A stretch of 58,705 nucleotides of DNA. Source: DASRDB01 sp035652815. Its GTDB lineage: Bacteria; Chloroflexota; Ktedonobacteria; Ktedonobacterales; Ktedonobacteraceae. A model generated the notes under the pieces. It searched no databases, was not told the origin of the DNA, and worked only from the letters and a program-made list of their open reading frames with translations. The position numbers and the translations under genes were made by a program. The stretch lies in NCBI GenBank assembly GCA_035652815.1, contig DASRDB010000020.1, positions 1-58,705 on the forward strand. The letters are read 5' to 3'. Of this stretch, positions 25,687 through 34,766 are shown one piece after another (the first letter of the stretch is position 1; each line of letters starts with the position of its first letter).

Positions 25687-27213
25687 TTAGTAGGCGGTGG
25701 CAGGCGCGGTCTGGCCCCTATTCTTCGTGACGTTACCTGCGCCGGTATCAATCGCGGCGTTACTGCCTCCCACTATCTTCAGCAGGTCTTCAGGGGTTGT
25801 ATAGGTGGCCTGGTGGCATCCCTGTCCTGGAGCGCCTGTGGTAAGGTTGGAACAGCTTGGTGGCGGTGTTGGCGCGAAAGCCACCATGAACACCGGCTGA
25901 GCATCGTCGTCACCCGGCACGATAGCGGTCGCGAAGTAGTCGCCGACCATGAATCCCTGGGTTGTGAGCGGCAGCCAGGGCAGTTGCATCGGCCCTGCCA
26001 GTTGCTCCGGCGCACTCCAACTGTTCCCTCCGTTTGTAGAGGAGATGAAGCCGACATTGAGCAGGCAGTTGGAAGTACAGGTCGAGTCAGGATAGTAGTA
26101 GTAGACAAGCCCGAGGTGAGCAGAACCGCCTGATGTACTCCTATCGACTCCTAACCCGGTCAGGAAGAAATCGGCTCCGCTGCCAACCGGAGCGGTGGGG
26201 ATACGTTTTGGCAATGTCCAGTGGACGCCGTCGGAAGAAGTGGTCAGCAGGAGATCGTTCGTTCCGATAGGAGCGCTGCACGCGCTCTCGAAGCGGCAAT
26301 CGGACCAGACGACGTATACTCTACCCGACTTGTCGATTTGTGCGCTGGGCAGGTCAGGAGAACGAAGATTGCCCGGATTCCCGTCGTTGAAGATTTGCGC
26401 GGCGAGTACGGGCTTCTGCAAGGTCTGACCGCCATTAGTGGAGATAATCGAGAAAATCGCCGTTTCAAAGCAATCATCGATGGGCATGATGAGCGTTCCA
26501 TTGGGTTGTACGAGCGGCTGTCCGCCGATGACGCAGGTATGGTCAGGGGTTGTCCTGGGCGCGCTCCACGACACACCGCCGTTGGTAGAGACGCTGATCT
26601 GAACGCGGTTGAGATTGCTCGCGACATCGAACTCTGTGTAGCAGTGGCCATAGAAGGGGCTGGTAGCCGTGTCGTCGCAAGTCGTCCAGTTCTTGTCGTT
26701 GAATTGACCGGTAGCATTAACTTTGACTGGCGCGCTCCATGTCAATCCGCCATCGGTCGAGCGGCTGACGTCCACATCGACAGGGCCTGCGGGGTTTATA
26801 ATACCGAGCCAGGAGATCAGCCAGACTTTATGCCGGGCGTCGTAGGCTACCGAGGGGTCGCTGGCGCGGGCATAAGGCCCTGCCGGTGTTGCATAGACAG
26901 TGCTGGCGGGCAAGAAGCCATGTGTCCAGGTCTCGCCGCCATTAGTAGATGTCGCGAAACCAATGTTGGAAGCGCCGCCATCGAAAAAGCGGCCAGACTG
27001 GAAAGCCGAAACAATGGTGTTGCCAAAGGCAAAGGCATCAGGCTCGACCTGGGTCTTGTGATTACTTGTGGGATTGGTGTAAGGATCACTGCTGATTTGG
27101 GTGAGCTGTTCCGCCGCTAAGACCAGTGCGCTCGAGCCGAGCGCCAGCAGCAGCGAACACATGAGAGCCAGAATTACAGGCACTCTGGCTCTGGACCCCC
27201 AGATAAAAGACAT
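25687..27213 (-). CDS. Secreted sialidase-like BNR/Asp-box propeller protein
   Basis: A 508-residue protein with an N-terminal signal peptide (MSFIWGSRARVPVILALMC, then a hydrophobic core ending ALVLAAE). The mature part has repeated Asp boxes: STNGGETWTHG, STDGGLTWSAP, STNGGVSWSAP, SSDGVHWTLP, STNGGNSWSAP, the S-x-D/N-x-G-x-x-W pattern of BNR six-bladed propellers. Sialidase activity cannot be assumed because the Arg triad was not identified. ATG 27213 follows AAGGAGGAA; an upstream start at 27264 has no such site. Role: an extracellular glycan-binding or glycan-degrading protein (inferred). Confidence 0.85.
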   Translation of the reverse strand: MSFIWGSRARVPVILALMCSLLLALGSSALVLAAEQLTQISSDPYTNPTSNHKTQVEPDAFAFGNTIVSAFQSGRFFDGGASNIGFATSTNGGETWTHGFLPASTVYATPAGPYARASDPSVAYDARHKVWLISWLGIINPAGPVDVDVSRSTDGGLTWSAPVKVNATGQFNDKNWTTCDDTATSPFYGHCYTEFDVASNLNRVQISVSTNGGVSWSAPRTTPDHTCVIGGQPLVQPNGTLIMPIDDCFETAIFSIISTNGGQTLQKPVLAAQIFNDGNPGNLRSPDLPSAQIDKSGRVYVVWSDCRFESACSAPIGTNDLLLTTSSDGVHWTLPKRIPTAPVGSGADFFLTGLGVDRSTSGGSAHLGLVYYYYPDSTCTSNCLLNVGFISSTNGGNSWSAPEQLAGPMQLPWLPLTTQGFMVGDYFATAIVPGDDDAQPVFMVAFAPTPPPSCSNLTTGAPGQGCHQATYTTPEDLLKIVGGSNAAIDTGAGNVTKNRGQTAPATAY

Positions 27214-27957
27214 GGCCTTCCTCCTTGAAGCAATACAGACGATCAATGTGCTGAACGTTTTCAAATGCTGACAATGCTACAAACACGATCAAGCAACGGG
27301 AGTTATGCAGTATCTCCTCGAAACTCATCCGACCAGGAAGCGCGGCCCTGGTTCCTGGTAGTGATGAGAAAGGATTCTCTTCATGACATGAGCAAGCAAA
27401 CCTGCATCACAGGCTTCTTCACTTCATGCCAGAATTTCAGGCCACATGTTTTTTAGGGTAGATGCGCGGAAAAGGACGCCAGAGATGAAAAAACTTCCCC
27501 AGATGGTTGTAGAACAATCAAGCTGTATATGAATACTTCACCCAGAAAGAGTATACTCAATATTATTTAAAAAATCCAGCGCTTTTGGCTGAAAAATAGA
27601 AAGTTCATTACTTTTATTTGCGTACATTTCTTACCAAAGCTTCGACATTATGTGGCAAGCCATTACAATCCTGCCTCCAGATGTCATCCTGAGCGCCGCG
27701 AAGGATCTCGCGCGTGCCGGGTCGAGCCGGTGGAGGCCTGAGATCCTTCGCGGCGCTCAGGATGACAGGCGAGAGGGGCTTTTTCGTGGCAGGCCAAAAG
27801 CAAATGCGAGAAAAAATCCATTCTGCCCAAACAAAAATTTGACCGTTTGCTTCTTAGAGCGTTTAATGTGTATAGCGGGAAAACATGGCATACTTTAGCA
27901 ATGAAGCGCGAAATGGTGCTTTAAATACACTGTTTGAAATAATGGAGGATCACCCTT
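27214..27957. other. 744-base divergent intergenic region
   Basis: It lies between the sialidase-like gene (minus) and the ABC permease (plus). It contains palindromic element copy 5 and otherwise AT-rich sequence, with no convincing gene. GGAGG near 27943-27947 serves the permease start. Confidence 0.5.
27682..27769. repeat. CCTGAGCGC palindromic element, copy 5 (GCGCCGCG variant)
   Basis: TGTCATCCTGAGCGCCGCGA then AGGATCT pairs with AGATCCTTCGCGGCGCTCAG then GATGACA. Relative to copies 1-4 the stem base A in GCGCAGCG is C, and the opposite arm carries the matching G. The conserved flanks are in reverse orientation (CTGCCTCCAGA left, GGCGAGAGGGGCTTTTT right), so the element is inserted the other way round. 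Confidence 0.85.
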
Positions 27958-29625
27958 ATGGTTGTCCATGCCGATAAAGTACGCTGGCTTTTCTGGGCGC
28001 GCTGGAAGATGTTCATGCGAGGATTTGCGCGTAACAAGGCCAGCCTGGTTGGATTTATTATTGGCCTGATCTTCGTGCTGGGATTCGCAGGCTTCGCGGC
28101 CTTTGGCACGTTCATGGCCTATCGCTCGCTTTCCGCTCCGGCCAATTCCGAGGTACTCTACCTCGTGTTAACAGCGCTGCTGCTGATCTGGATCGTCCTG
28201 CCTCTGATGGAGTACGCGGGCAATGAAGGGCTGGACCTTTCCAAGCTTTCCCTGTTTCCCCTCACTCGCGGCGAGATGATGCTCAGCCTGCTTTTCTCCT
28301 CGCTGCTCGACGTGCCGACGCTCGGCCTGATACTCATGATCGGCGCGGTGATTGCCGGGTGGGCCGTCTCTCTGCCGGTTGCCATCCTGACGTTTGTCAC
28401 CATGCTGATTTTCTACGTGCTGCTGGTTGGAGTGAGCCAGCTTATCCTGGCGCTGTTCATGCGAACGTTGCAGAGCCGCCGTTTTCGCGACTTGAGCATT
28501 ATCATCATCGCTGTCTTCTCGTCGTCCTGCTACCTTATCCAGCAGTTTGCGCTTGGCGGCACGCGCGTGCTGCATTTCTATGAAAACCTCAAAGCTGGTA
28601 ACTTTTCGCCTTACCTGCAATGGTTGCCATCTGGCTATGCCGCTCGCGCTATTCAGCAGGCCGCTCTGGGCAACTGGGGAAGCAGCCTGCTCTTTTTGGG
28701 TTTGCTGCTCGTCGCCAGCATCATAGCGCTCTACCTGTGGCAGCTTGTACTCGAGCGCAGCCTGACAGCCTCGGAAGTGGGTGGTTCAGCGCGGGCGCGA
28801 CAACGCAAGCAGCAGGTTCGCCATGTCACGTATAGCCCACCTGTTGCGACGAATACCTGGAGCAGGCTGATTTCCCCCCAGGTTCGCGCCATCACGACAA
28901 AGGATTTGAAGTACTTCTGGCGTGACCCTCAGTTGAAGGCTGTGCTTTTCCAGTCGGTAGTCTATGTTGCCATTTTTATCATTGGGCCGTTGCTCAATCC
29001 CGATACCAGCCGCCTGGGGGGAAACGACTACATCTTGTTCGTCTCGCCTCTGGTGGTGCTGCTCTTCCTGGCTACGCTCTCGCTCAACCAGCTTGGCCTG
29101 GAGAGGCAGAGTCTAACCATGACTTTCCTGTTTCCGATTGAGCCGCGCCGCCTGCTGCTGGGAAAAAATCTTGCCATCTTCCTTGTCGGGCTGGGAGAAC
29201 TGGTTTTGCTCACGGCGGTTGGCGCATTTGTCTCCCACGCCTGGGAATACGTTTTGCCTGTCGTGGTGATCGGGCTGGCCGGAATGGGCATTATGCTGGG
29301 CTGCTGCAACTTCACCTCGGTCTTCTTTCCGCAGTATGTGCGTCCCATGCAGCGCGGTTTTCGCACCACCGGCACCACCTCGCAGGCGGGTTGTCTGCGC
29401 GCCATCATGTCCCTGCTGATGATGGTTGTGGCCGCCCTGCTGGTCGCACCCGTGTTCTTTGCCATTTTTCTGCCGATGGCCAATCATGCGCAGTGGATCT
29501 GGGCCATTACCATGCCGCTCTCGCTCATCTACGGCATCGTCTTCCACCAGATTGTCACGCGCATGGTTGCGCCCCGCATCCTCGATCAGGCCCCGGAGAT
29601 TCTGGCGATTACCACACGGGAATAG
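27958..29625 (+). CDS. ABC transporter permease, multi-TM
   Basis: A 555-residue integral membrane protein with about ten or more hydrophobic segments, for example SLVGFIIGLIFVLGFAGFAAF near the N-terminus (shortened), LLLIWIVLPLMEYAG, and LMMVVAALLVAPVFFAIFL near the C-terminus. A middle cytoplasmic region contains RARQRKQQVRHV and then RAITTKDLKYFWRDPQLKAV, a motif that recurs in large ABC-2-like permeases. It probably pairs with the orphan ATPase at 23081. GGAGG lies 10 bases before ATG 27958. Confidence 0.8.
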   Translation: MVVHADKVRWLFWARWKMFMRGFARNKASLVGFIIGLIFVLGFAGFAAFGTFMAYRSLSAPANSEVLYLVLTALLLIWIVLPLMEYAGNEGLDLSKLSLFPLTRGEMMLSLLFSSLLDVPTLGLILMIGAVIAGWAVSLPVAILTFVTMLIFYVLLVGVSQLILALFMRTLQSRRFRDLSIIIIAVFSSSCYLIQQFALGGTRVLHFYENLKAGNFSPYLQWLPSGYAARAIQQAALGNWGSSLLFLGLLLVASIIALYLWQLVLERSLTASEVGGSARARQRKQQVRHVTYSPPVATNTWSRLISPQVRAITTKDLKYFWRDPQLKAVLFQSVVYVAIFIIGPLLNPDTSRLGGNDYILFVSPLVVLLFLATLSLNQLGLERQSLTMTFLFPIEPRRLLLGKNLAIFLVGLGELVLLTAVGAFVSHAWEYVLPVVVIGLAGMGIMLGCCNFTSVFFPQYVRPMQRGFRTTGTTSQAGCLRAIMSLLMMVVAALLVAPVFFAIFLPMANHAQWIWAITMPLSLIYGIVFHQIVTRMVAPRILDQAPEILAITTRE

Positions 29626-29642
29626 AAAAACATTTTTAATGC

Positions 29643-30842
29643 TCATCCTTTCTTTTTGCCAGAACCAACTGGCGGTTTTTCAGAAGTAGCAGGCGGCTTC
29701 GCTGTAGCTGTATTGGCTCGCATTCGTCTGGCGAGGAAGATCAGTGGCACGATCAACAGCACGGCTACCAGTATATAGGCCGCGATGTTGAAGACCGTTA
29801 CCCAGATCGAGACCTGCTGGGGAGTTGTGCCGAAGACCGGCGGGTAGAGGCCGGTAATGATAAAGCGGGGCGTGCCGCCGACATAGATGGTGTTGATGAT
29901 CTGCCGCCCCGGTATGTCCAGCATGGCTACGTTCCCGCCTTGTAGCGCGATAAAGCCTAGCTGCCCATCGCTGGTAATTGCCACCGAGATCGGCTCAACT
30001 CCCAGGTGGATGATGTGGTCCGGCTCGTGTGGATAGGGCGGCGCGATGGAAACAACGGGAGCCAGCACGTCTACCTGCTTATGCAATATATCCGGCACGT
30101 ACACCTGGTCGGAATAGGCATCATAATCCATTGGGCCGAACTGGCCTCCTGTGACCAGTGGTGGCAGCACTTTATGAGAACTCAGGTCTATCGCGTAGAT
30201 ACTACCCTGCCTGGTCGTGACGTAGACCATCGTGCCGGGGGGAATGGTGACATACTGCGGCCCGCCAGGAATCGTCAATTTGTCGAGCAGGCTGCTCGAA
30301 GTAAAGATGCTTAGCGAGTTAGCGGTTGTCACCCAGAGCTGGTTGCTGCTGGTGCTGGAGCCAATATTTGCGACTGCCATGCCATAGACCGGCCCATCCG
30401 TTTGCAGCGTTTGCTTGACGGCGCAGTTATTCGGGTCGAACTCCGTTATGCTGCTTGCGCCATTTCCGGCGGCGTAGAGCATGTTGCTGCCCGGGTCATA
30501 GGCCAGCAGCGATGGCTGGCCCGGCACGTTTACCGTACAGACCACCTGTCCCGTTTTGGCCGCCAGCATGGTGACGCGATTCAGAGAGGGCTGGGTGACG
30601 TAGAGAAAGCGCCCATCCAGGCTGAGGTAGATGGTATGCGGGTCGCCATCCAATGTAAACGAGTTCGTCACCTTTTGCTGCTGAATATCGATCACACTGA
30701 CCCCTTTACCTGCTCCCGCGATATATGCCAGATTGGGTGCGCCACCATCGGCATGCGCGGCTGGCGTTATCGCGAACAGATATGCCAGCGCGAATATACT
30801 GCCAATGCACAGCCGCCAGAGCGCGTTCTTTGAACGATACAT
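29643..30842 (-). CDS. YVTN/YncE-like beta-propeller membrane protein
   Basis: A 399-residue protein: signal peptide (LCIGSIFALAYLFAITPAAHA), a seven-bladed YncE-type propeller with repeats such as GVSVIDIQQQKV, TIYLSLDGRFLYVT and SVAITSDGQLGFIALQGG, then a C-terminal TM (AAYILVAVLLIVPLIFLARR) and a basic Lys-rich tail. It should sit on the outside of the membrane. It follows the BNR lipoprotein gene by 20 bases in the same operon. Such propellers bind partners or ligands; no enzymatic motif was seen. Confidence 0.8.
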   Translation of the reverse strand: MYRSKNALWRLCIGSIFALAYLFAITPAAHADGGAPNLAYIAGAGKGVSVIDIQQQKVTNSFTLDGDPHTIYLSLDGRFLYVTQPSLNRVTMLAAKTGQVVCTVNVPGQPSLLAYDPGSNMLYAAGNGASSITEFDPNNCAVKQTLQTDGPVYGMAVANIGSSTSSNQLWVTTANSLSIFTSSSLLDKLTIPGGPQYVTIPPGTMVYVTTRQGSIYAIDLSSHKVLPPLVTGGQFGPMDYDAYSDQVYVPDILHKQVDVLAPVVSIAPPYPHEPDHIIHLGVEPISVAITSDGQLGFIALQGGNVAMLDIPGRQIINTIYVGGTPRFIITGLYPPVFGTTPQQVSIWVTVFNIAAYILVAVLLIVPLIFLARRMRANTATAKPPATSEKPPVGSGKKKG

Positions 30843-30862
30843 TGCCTTTCATCCTTCAATTT

Positions 30863-31927
30863 CTATGCTGGGGGCGTGATCGATGTCCAATTCTTGCCAT
30901 CCTGGCTTAATCGGTATACCTCAGTTGGATAGGAGAGCGAGAGGTAGACCACTGATGGGTTGTTGAGATCAACGGCGAGGTTGCCCAGGTTGCCCTGAAT
31001 ATGTGGAAGCGATTGCCAGCTATGTCCACCGTCGGTGCTGCGATAAATGGCGGTTCCTGTTTTGCCATATATCACCTGCGGCTGTTGTGGCGAAACTGTC
31101 AGCGAAAAGTACGCGGATTGCGAATAGACCTGCTTGAAGCTTGCCCCGCTATCCTGTGAGACATAAACCCCGGCGTCTCCAGAGGCATAAATGGGGCTAT
31201 GCGGTCCCGCCGTCACCACATCCTCGATGCCCCCTTGAATGTTCTTATAGACCTGCCAGTGTATGCCGCCATCGGTGCTGCTCGCCAGACCCTGGCTGCT
31301 ATAAATAAGCAGGTGTCCGGGAGCGCCGGGGATTGCCAATATGCCAAAGATGGTATCGAATGGCAATTGCCCCGTACTTGAAAAGTGCTGTCCATCATCC
31401 AGGCTGCGCCGCAGACCCAGCGACCCCAACTCTGAGAGGTAGATATACACTTCGTCTGGCGTGTCGTTACCGGCTGCTGCCGTAAAGATCGAGCTTGCTG
31501 AGACACTCGAAGCTGCAATCGCCATTTTCCATGTGCGCCCCTGGTCCGCGCTGGTATACAGTCCAACTACGCCCTTATGATTGGCCAGGGCGGGCAGCGT
31601 CAGGACATACAAACGCTGTGGATTCACCGGACTGACTGAAAGGGCGTAGGTCATCAGGCCATCCATCAACTGCCCAGGTCCCGCCGCTACCTCCTGCCAG
31701 CTTGCGCCATCGTCTTGCGAGCGAAACAGGCCGTAGTGAGTTGCCAGCACCAGCACTTGAGGCGGCAGCATGAGCATCGCATGAACATGGTTGGCTGCTG
31801 TGCCGAAGCCATTTACCTTTACAGGCGTTGGTGTGGCATTGCCCTGATTCCCTCCTGTATCACTACTGCATGACGCAATTACCATTGCCAGCATGGCGAG
31901 TATTATCACCAATTTGAAGTGTTTCAT
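30863..31927 (-). CDS. BNR-repeat lipoprotein (Ycf48/sortilin-like propeller)
   Basis: A 354-residue lipoprotein: N-terminal LVIILAMLAMVIASC lipobox with Cys at about residue 20, a Ser/Thr/Asn-rich linker, then repeated Asp boxes SQDDGASWQEV, SADQGRTWKMA, STDGGIHWQVY, SQDSGASFKQV, STDGGHSWQSL. The fold is that of Ycf48-type or VPS10-type propellers. Anchored outside the cell, perhaps as a chaperone or sensor of the neighbouring copper-type genes; this is inferred from position. Upstream lies a repeat-rich gap. Confidence 0.85.
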   Translation of the reverse strand: MKHFKLVIILAMLAMVIASCSSDTGGNQGNATPTPVKVNGFGTAANHVHAMLMLPPQVLVLATHYGLFRSQDDGASWQEVAAGPGQLMDGLMTYALSVSPVNPQRLYVLTLPALANHKGVVGLYTSADQGRTWKMAIAASSVSASSIFTAAAGNDTPDEVYIYLSELGSLGLRRSLDDGQHFSSTGQLPFDTIFGILAIPGAPGHLLIYSSQGLASSTDGGIHWQVYKNIQGGIEDVVTAGPHSPIYASGDAGVYVSQDSGASFKQVYSQSAYFSLTVSPQQPQVIYGKTGTAIYRSTDGGHSWQSLPHIQGNLGNLAVDLNNPSVVYLSLSYPTEVYRLSQDGKNWTSITPPA

Positions 31928-32006
31928 CGTTATTCACCTGAGTTAAAAGTCCTCGCTATGATACCATAACCTTCTAGAACTGGCATCATCGTATTTTTCA
32001 TTCTCT

Positions 32007-32277
32007 TGTAGGGACGCGATTCATCGCGTCCAACCCCGCCTGTGGTGCATGCCGATACGCCGAGGTGGACGCGATTCATCGCGTCCAACCCCGCCTGTGG
32101 TGCATGCCGATACGCCGAGGTGGACGCGATGAATCGCGTCCCTACAGAAAAACCCGATTCTTTGGTCAAAATGCATACGCCTGTAGTGCGTGCCGATACG
32201 CCGAGGTGGACGCGATGAATCGCGTCCCTACAGAAAAACCCGATTCTTTGGTCAAAATGCATAATCGCGTCCCTACA
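32007..32277. repeat. Tandem TGTAGGGACGCG repeat cluster
   Basis: The GACGCGATTC unit begins at 32013, 32068 and 32123, an exact 55-base period for the first two copies. The third copy turns into the inverted end GCGTCCCTACAG. A second block then repeats the segment CTACAGAAAAACCCGATTC twice, each ending in TCAAAATGCAT. Together with short palindromes GACGCGATTCATCGCGTC this makes a compound array in the 447-base gap between the BNR lipoprotein gene and the CopC-CopD gene. No gene was found in it. Confidence 0.85.
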
Positions 32278-32323
32278 GCAATAGCCCCTAACATTGTCAA
32301 AGTTCATTAGAGGACAACCTTGT

Positions 32324-32359
32324 AGAGGGCGGCTTCATCGCACGATGAAGCCGCCCTCT
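32324..32359. terminator. 17-bp hairpin downstream of copCD-like gene
   Basis: AGAGGGCGGCTTCATCG (32324-32340) and its exact complement (32343-32359) are separated by 2 bases. It starts 15 bases after the minus-strand stop of the CopC-CopD gene. No T-tract follows, so terminator function is uncertain; its preceding TTGT and GAGGG resemble the dispersed repeats. Confidence 0.5.
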
Positions 32360-32374
32360 CTACCATCAACCAGT

Positions 32375-34390
32375 TTAAAACGGGACGACCAGCTTGACAG
32401 TCGCTTCATGCAGCGTGTTGTCTGGAGTGCGTATCTGGATGCGAACCTGCCAGTCACCACCCATACTGAAATCGTCTGTGCCGGTGAAATGCCCTTTTCC
32501 ATCCGGCTGCAGGTTGACGTTGCTTGTACCCATGTCCATATCCAGCATGGTGTCGTACAGCGCGACGCCGACATTGGTTGTCTGTTTGCCGGTGCTGTTG
32601 TCCACTACCGTCACCGTGAAGACATTGGTGCCGAAGCGGTCTGGATTGACGTTGAGCGTAACGGTAAATTTGCCATCGGTTGTGCGCACTGTCGTCACGT
32701 AGGGCTGGTTTTTGTTGCCTTTCTGCTGCTGTTGTTGCGCCGCCGCTCCGATAGGTGTGAGCGTGCCGCCGAAGGCATTCAGCAGGCCCACGCAGACCAG
32801 CACCGCGACGCCTAACAACGGCTCCCAGCGCAGCACTCGTTCCAGGCGGCGCGTTTTCCCCGCCAACCGGTTCTCGCGCAGTTTGACTTGCTGGCTAAGC
32901 CGCCGCGTCTTGCGGTTTGTTTCAATGGTGGTCGTTGTTCCCTGCTGGCTGGCAAGGGTTGCCTGGCCTGTTACGCTGCCCTCTTCTACCTCGGCCTCCT
33001 CGACTGTCTGTAAGCGAGCCACCGCGTAGGCATATTTCTTATATTCTTTTTTCACACGCGGGCGCAGGATGCCGACGTGATACGCGCTCGTCACCAGCAG
33101 CGCGCCGACCAGCAGGATTTTTACTGCCAGCGTGCGCCCGTAGGCAGTGTCAATGAACTGGCTCCAGGAAGTCATGTGGAAGGTGGCGCTGAACGGCCCG
33201 GTAATAGCCATGATTATCACACCTGCAATTGCCAGGGGAGAAAAGTATGGCAGGACGGTTGCCAGCGAACGCGCTCGTTCTCCTAGCGAATGCTTGCCCA
33301 ATACCGGCAGGTAGGTGGTGGCGATATAGAACATGCCGCCAACCCAGAGCGCCGCCGCCATCAGGTGCAGCCAGTTCACAATGATCGCGAACGCCAGAAT
33401 ATTGCTGCTGACCGCCGCCGCGTGGCTTGACATCGTGATGGCAATGAACAGCAGGCAGCCGAGTAGCAAATTTACAAGCGGCAAAGCTGAATTAACCGCG
33501 ACTGGCCGTCGCTTGCTAAAGAGCATGTAGAGCGTGATGGCAATGGCCAGCAAAACGATTATTTCACGCGCCATCCAGTAGAAGCCGAAGCGCCCGCTCG
33601 TTGCCAATCCTATGAGTGTGTTGGGTGCGAATGCCGAAGAGACATCCCCGCCTGTCAGGTTCAGTGCCTGCCCGAAGATGACGCCGATGTTTGCCAGCAG
33701 GATCACAAGCAGCGTGGGGAGCGAGAATTTGCGCTCGAAGCGGCGCTGTACTTCCTCGTTGATCGAGCGTTCCTCCTGGTGCTTCTCAGAAGAGAGCGCG
33801 AGAACGAAGTTGAGCCAGAGCTGCGCGCCCATCCAGAAGACTGCGCCCAGCTCGACCAGCGTTACCATAATCAGGTTGACCAGTGTTGGCCCGTCGATCT
33901 GGCCCGTGTATAATCCGGTCAGGTTGCCGCCACCGAGGACATTCGCGCCTGGATTGGAGCCAGGATTGAGCGTTGGCACTGTGCCATCAGGATTTTTGAC
34001 GTAAAAGATAAAGGAGCCGCGCAGCACGTGTCCATCCACAGCCGAGTCGGTGCGATAAATCACTATGTAAACCGCAGGCGGCAGATTGGGCGACAGACTG
34101 ACATCCATTTCGGTGTTATCGCTGGCAGAAACATGCGCGTCGCGTTTATCCACGCGCACATTATTCGCGTTAATCACCACCGCCGTGCTGAAAGCAGGAT
34201 TTAAAGCCTCGCTGAACCACATTCTCACCTGTTTGGGTGGCGTTGATAATTGCGCGTCCTTCTCCGGGTCAGAACGCAACAAAATAGCGTGCGCGCTGGC
34301 AAGCGTCGGAAAGAGCAACATCAGCAGAAAAGCCAGCGGAACCGCCAGTTTCATCAGTTTGCCTATACGCCTTGTAAAAATGGATGCCAT
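32375..34390 (-). CDS. CopC-CopD fusion protein with C-terminal YtkA-like domain
   Basis: A 671-residue protein. A signal-type segment (LAVPLAFLLMLLFPTLASA) is followed at once by AHAILLRSDPEKDAQL, the mature CopC start whose first His is a copper ligand, and then DGHVLRGSF, the second CopC block. A CopD membrane domain of about eight TM segments follows (VNWLHLMAAALWVGGMFY contains conserved His and Trp). A cytoplasmic or linker region with KTRRLSQQVKLRENR comes next, then a TM and a YtkA/FixH-like immunoglobulin fold. The expected role is periplasmic-side copper binding and import. ATG 34390 follows AGGAAA; an earlier in-frame start at 34417 lacks a site. Confidence 0.9.
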   Translation of the reverse strand: MASIFTRRIGKLMKLAVPLAFLLMLLFPTLASAHAILLRSDPEKDAQLSTPPKQVRMWFSEALNPAFSTAVVINANNVRVDKRDAHVSASDNTEMDVSLSPNLPPAVYIVIYRTDSAVDGHVLRGSFIFYVKNPDGTVPTLNPGSNPGANVLGGGNLTGLYTGQIDGPTLVNLIMVTLVELGAVFWMGAQLWLNFVLALSSEKHQEERSINEEVQRRFERKFSLPTLLVILLANIGVIFGQALNLTGGDVSSAFAPNTLIGLATSGRFGFYWMAREIIVLLAIAITLYMLFSKRRPVAVNSALPLVNLLLGCLLFIAITMSSHAAAVSSNILAFAIIVNWLHLMAAALWVGGMFYIATTYLPVLGKHSLGERARSLATVLPYFSPLAIAGVIIMAITGPFSATFHMTSWSQFIDTAYGRTLAVKILLVGALLVTSAYHVGILRPRVKKEYKKYAYAVARLQTVEEAEVEEGSVTGQATLASQQGTTTTIETNRKTRRLSQQVKLRENRLAGKTRRLERVLRWEPLLGVAVLVCVGLLNAFGGTLTPIGAAAQQQQQKGNKNQPYVTTVRTTDGKFTVTLNVNPDRFGTNVFTVTVVDNSTGKQTTNVGVALYDTMLDMDMGTSNVNLQPDGKGHFTGTDDFSMGGDWQVRIQIRTPDNTLHEATVKLVVPF

Positions 34391-34417
34391 CGTGTGTTTC
34401 CTATCTATCTCATCCAT

Positions 34418-34609
34418 CTGTAGGGAAGCAATAATGCACTTTGATTATGAAAGAGAGAATATGCAGGCCTGTCATCCTGAGCGCCGCGAAGGAGCTCCGT
34501 TCCCCGACGATTCGCACACCGACGCCAGAGATCCTTCGCGGCGCTCAGGATGACATTGCTGGGTAGACCCTCTTTTTTTGTCAACATGCATCATCGCGTC
34601 CCTACAGAG
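34418..34609. repeat. Nested repeat: TGTAGGGA palindrome split by a CCTGAGCGC element
   Basis: Left arm CTGTAGGGAAGCAATAATGC (from about 34419) is an imperfect inverted copy of GCATCATCGCGTCCCTACAG (ends about 34608). Between them lies CCTGAGCGC element copy 6 at 34468-34555. The arrangement fits one mobile palindrome inserted into the loop of another. Rest of the 376-base gap 34391-34766 shows an AT-rich direct repeat of ATATATTGTTACGC near 34642-34672 and no gene. Confidence 0.65.
34468..34555. repeat. CCTGAGCGC palindromic element, copy 6 (GCGCCGCG variant)
   Basis: CCTGTCATCCTGAGCGCCGC at the left and GCGGCGCTCAGGATGACA at the right, with the same compensated C/G stem pair as copy 5. The left arm reads GAAGGAGCTCC where the right still encodes AGATCCTTC, so that part of the stem is mismatched. 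Confidence 0.8.
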
Positions 34610-34766
34610 TTCCATAGTTCAGTCAACAATCATCTACCTCTATATATTGTTACGCTATATATTGTTACGCAAAAAAGATACCACGATTTCATCATCATTC
34701 GTTGCCAATAACCGAATCATATTGTCTGCCAATCCCTTTAGCGCGTCAAGCTTGGGCCTGAAAAGG

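Noticed and set aside
26221..27120. 299-codon plus-strand frame opposite the sialidase-like gene
   Set aside because: The minus-strand gene has a signal peptide and Asp boxes; the opposite frame has no recognisable domain.
31930..32307. 125-codon minus-strand frame in the repeat-rich gap
   Set aside because: It consists of translated tandem repeats and has no ribosome binding site.
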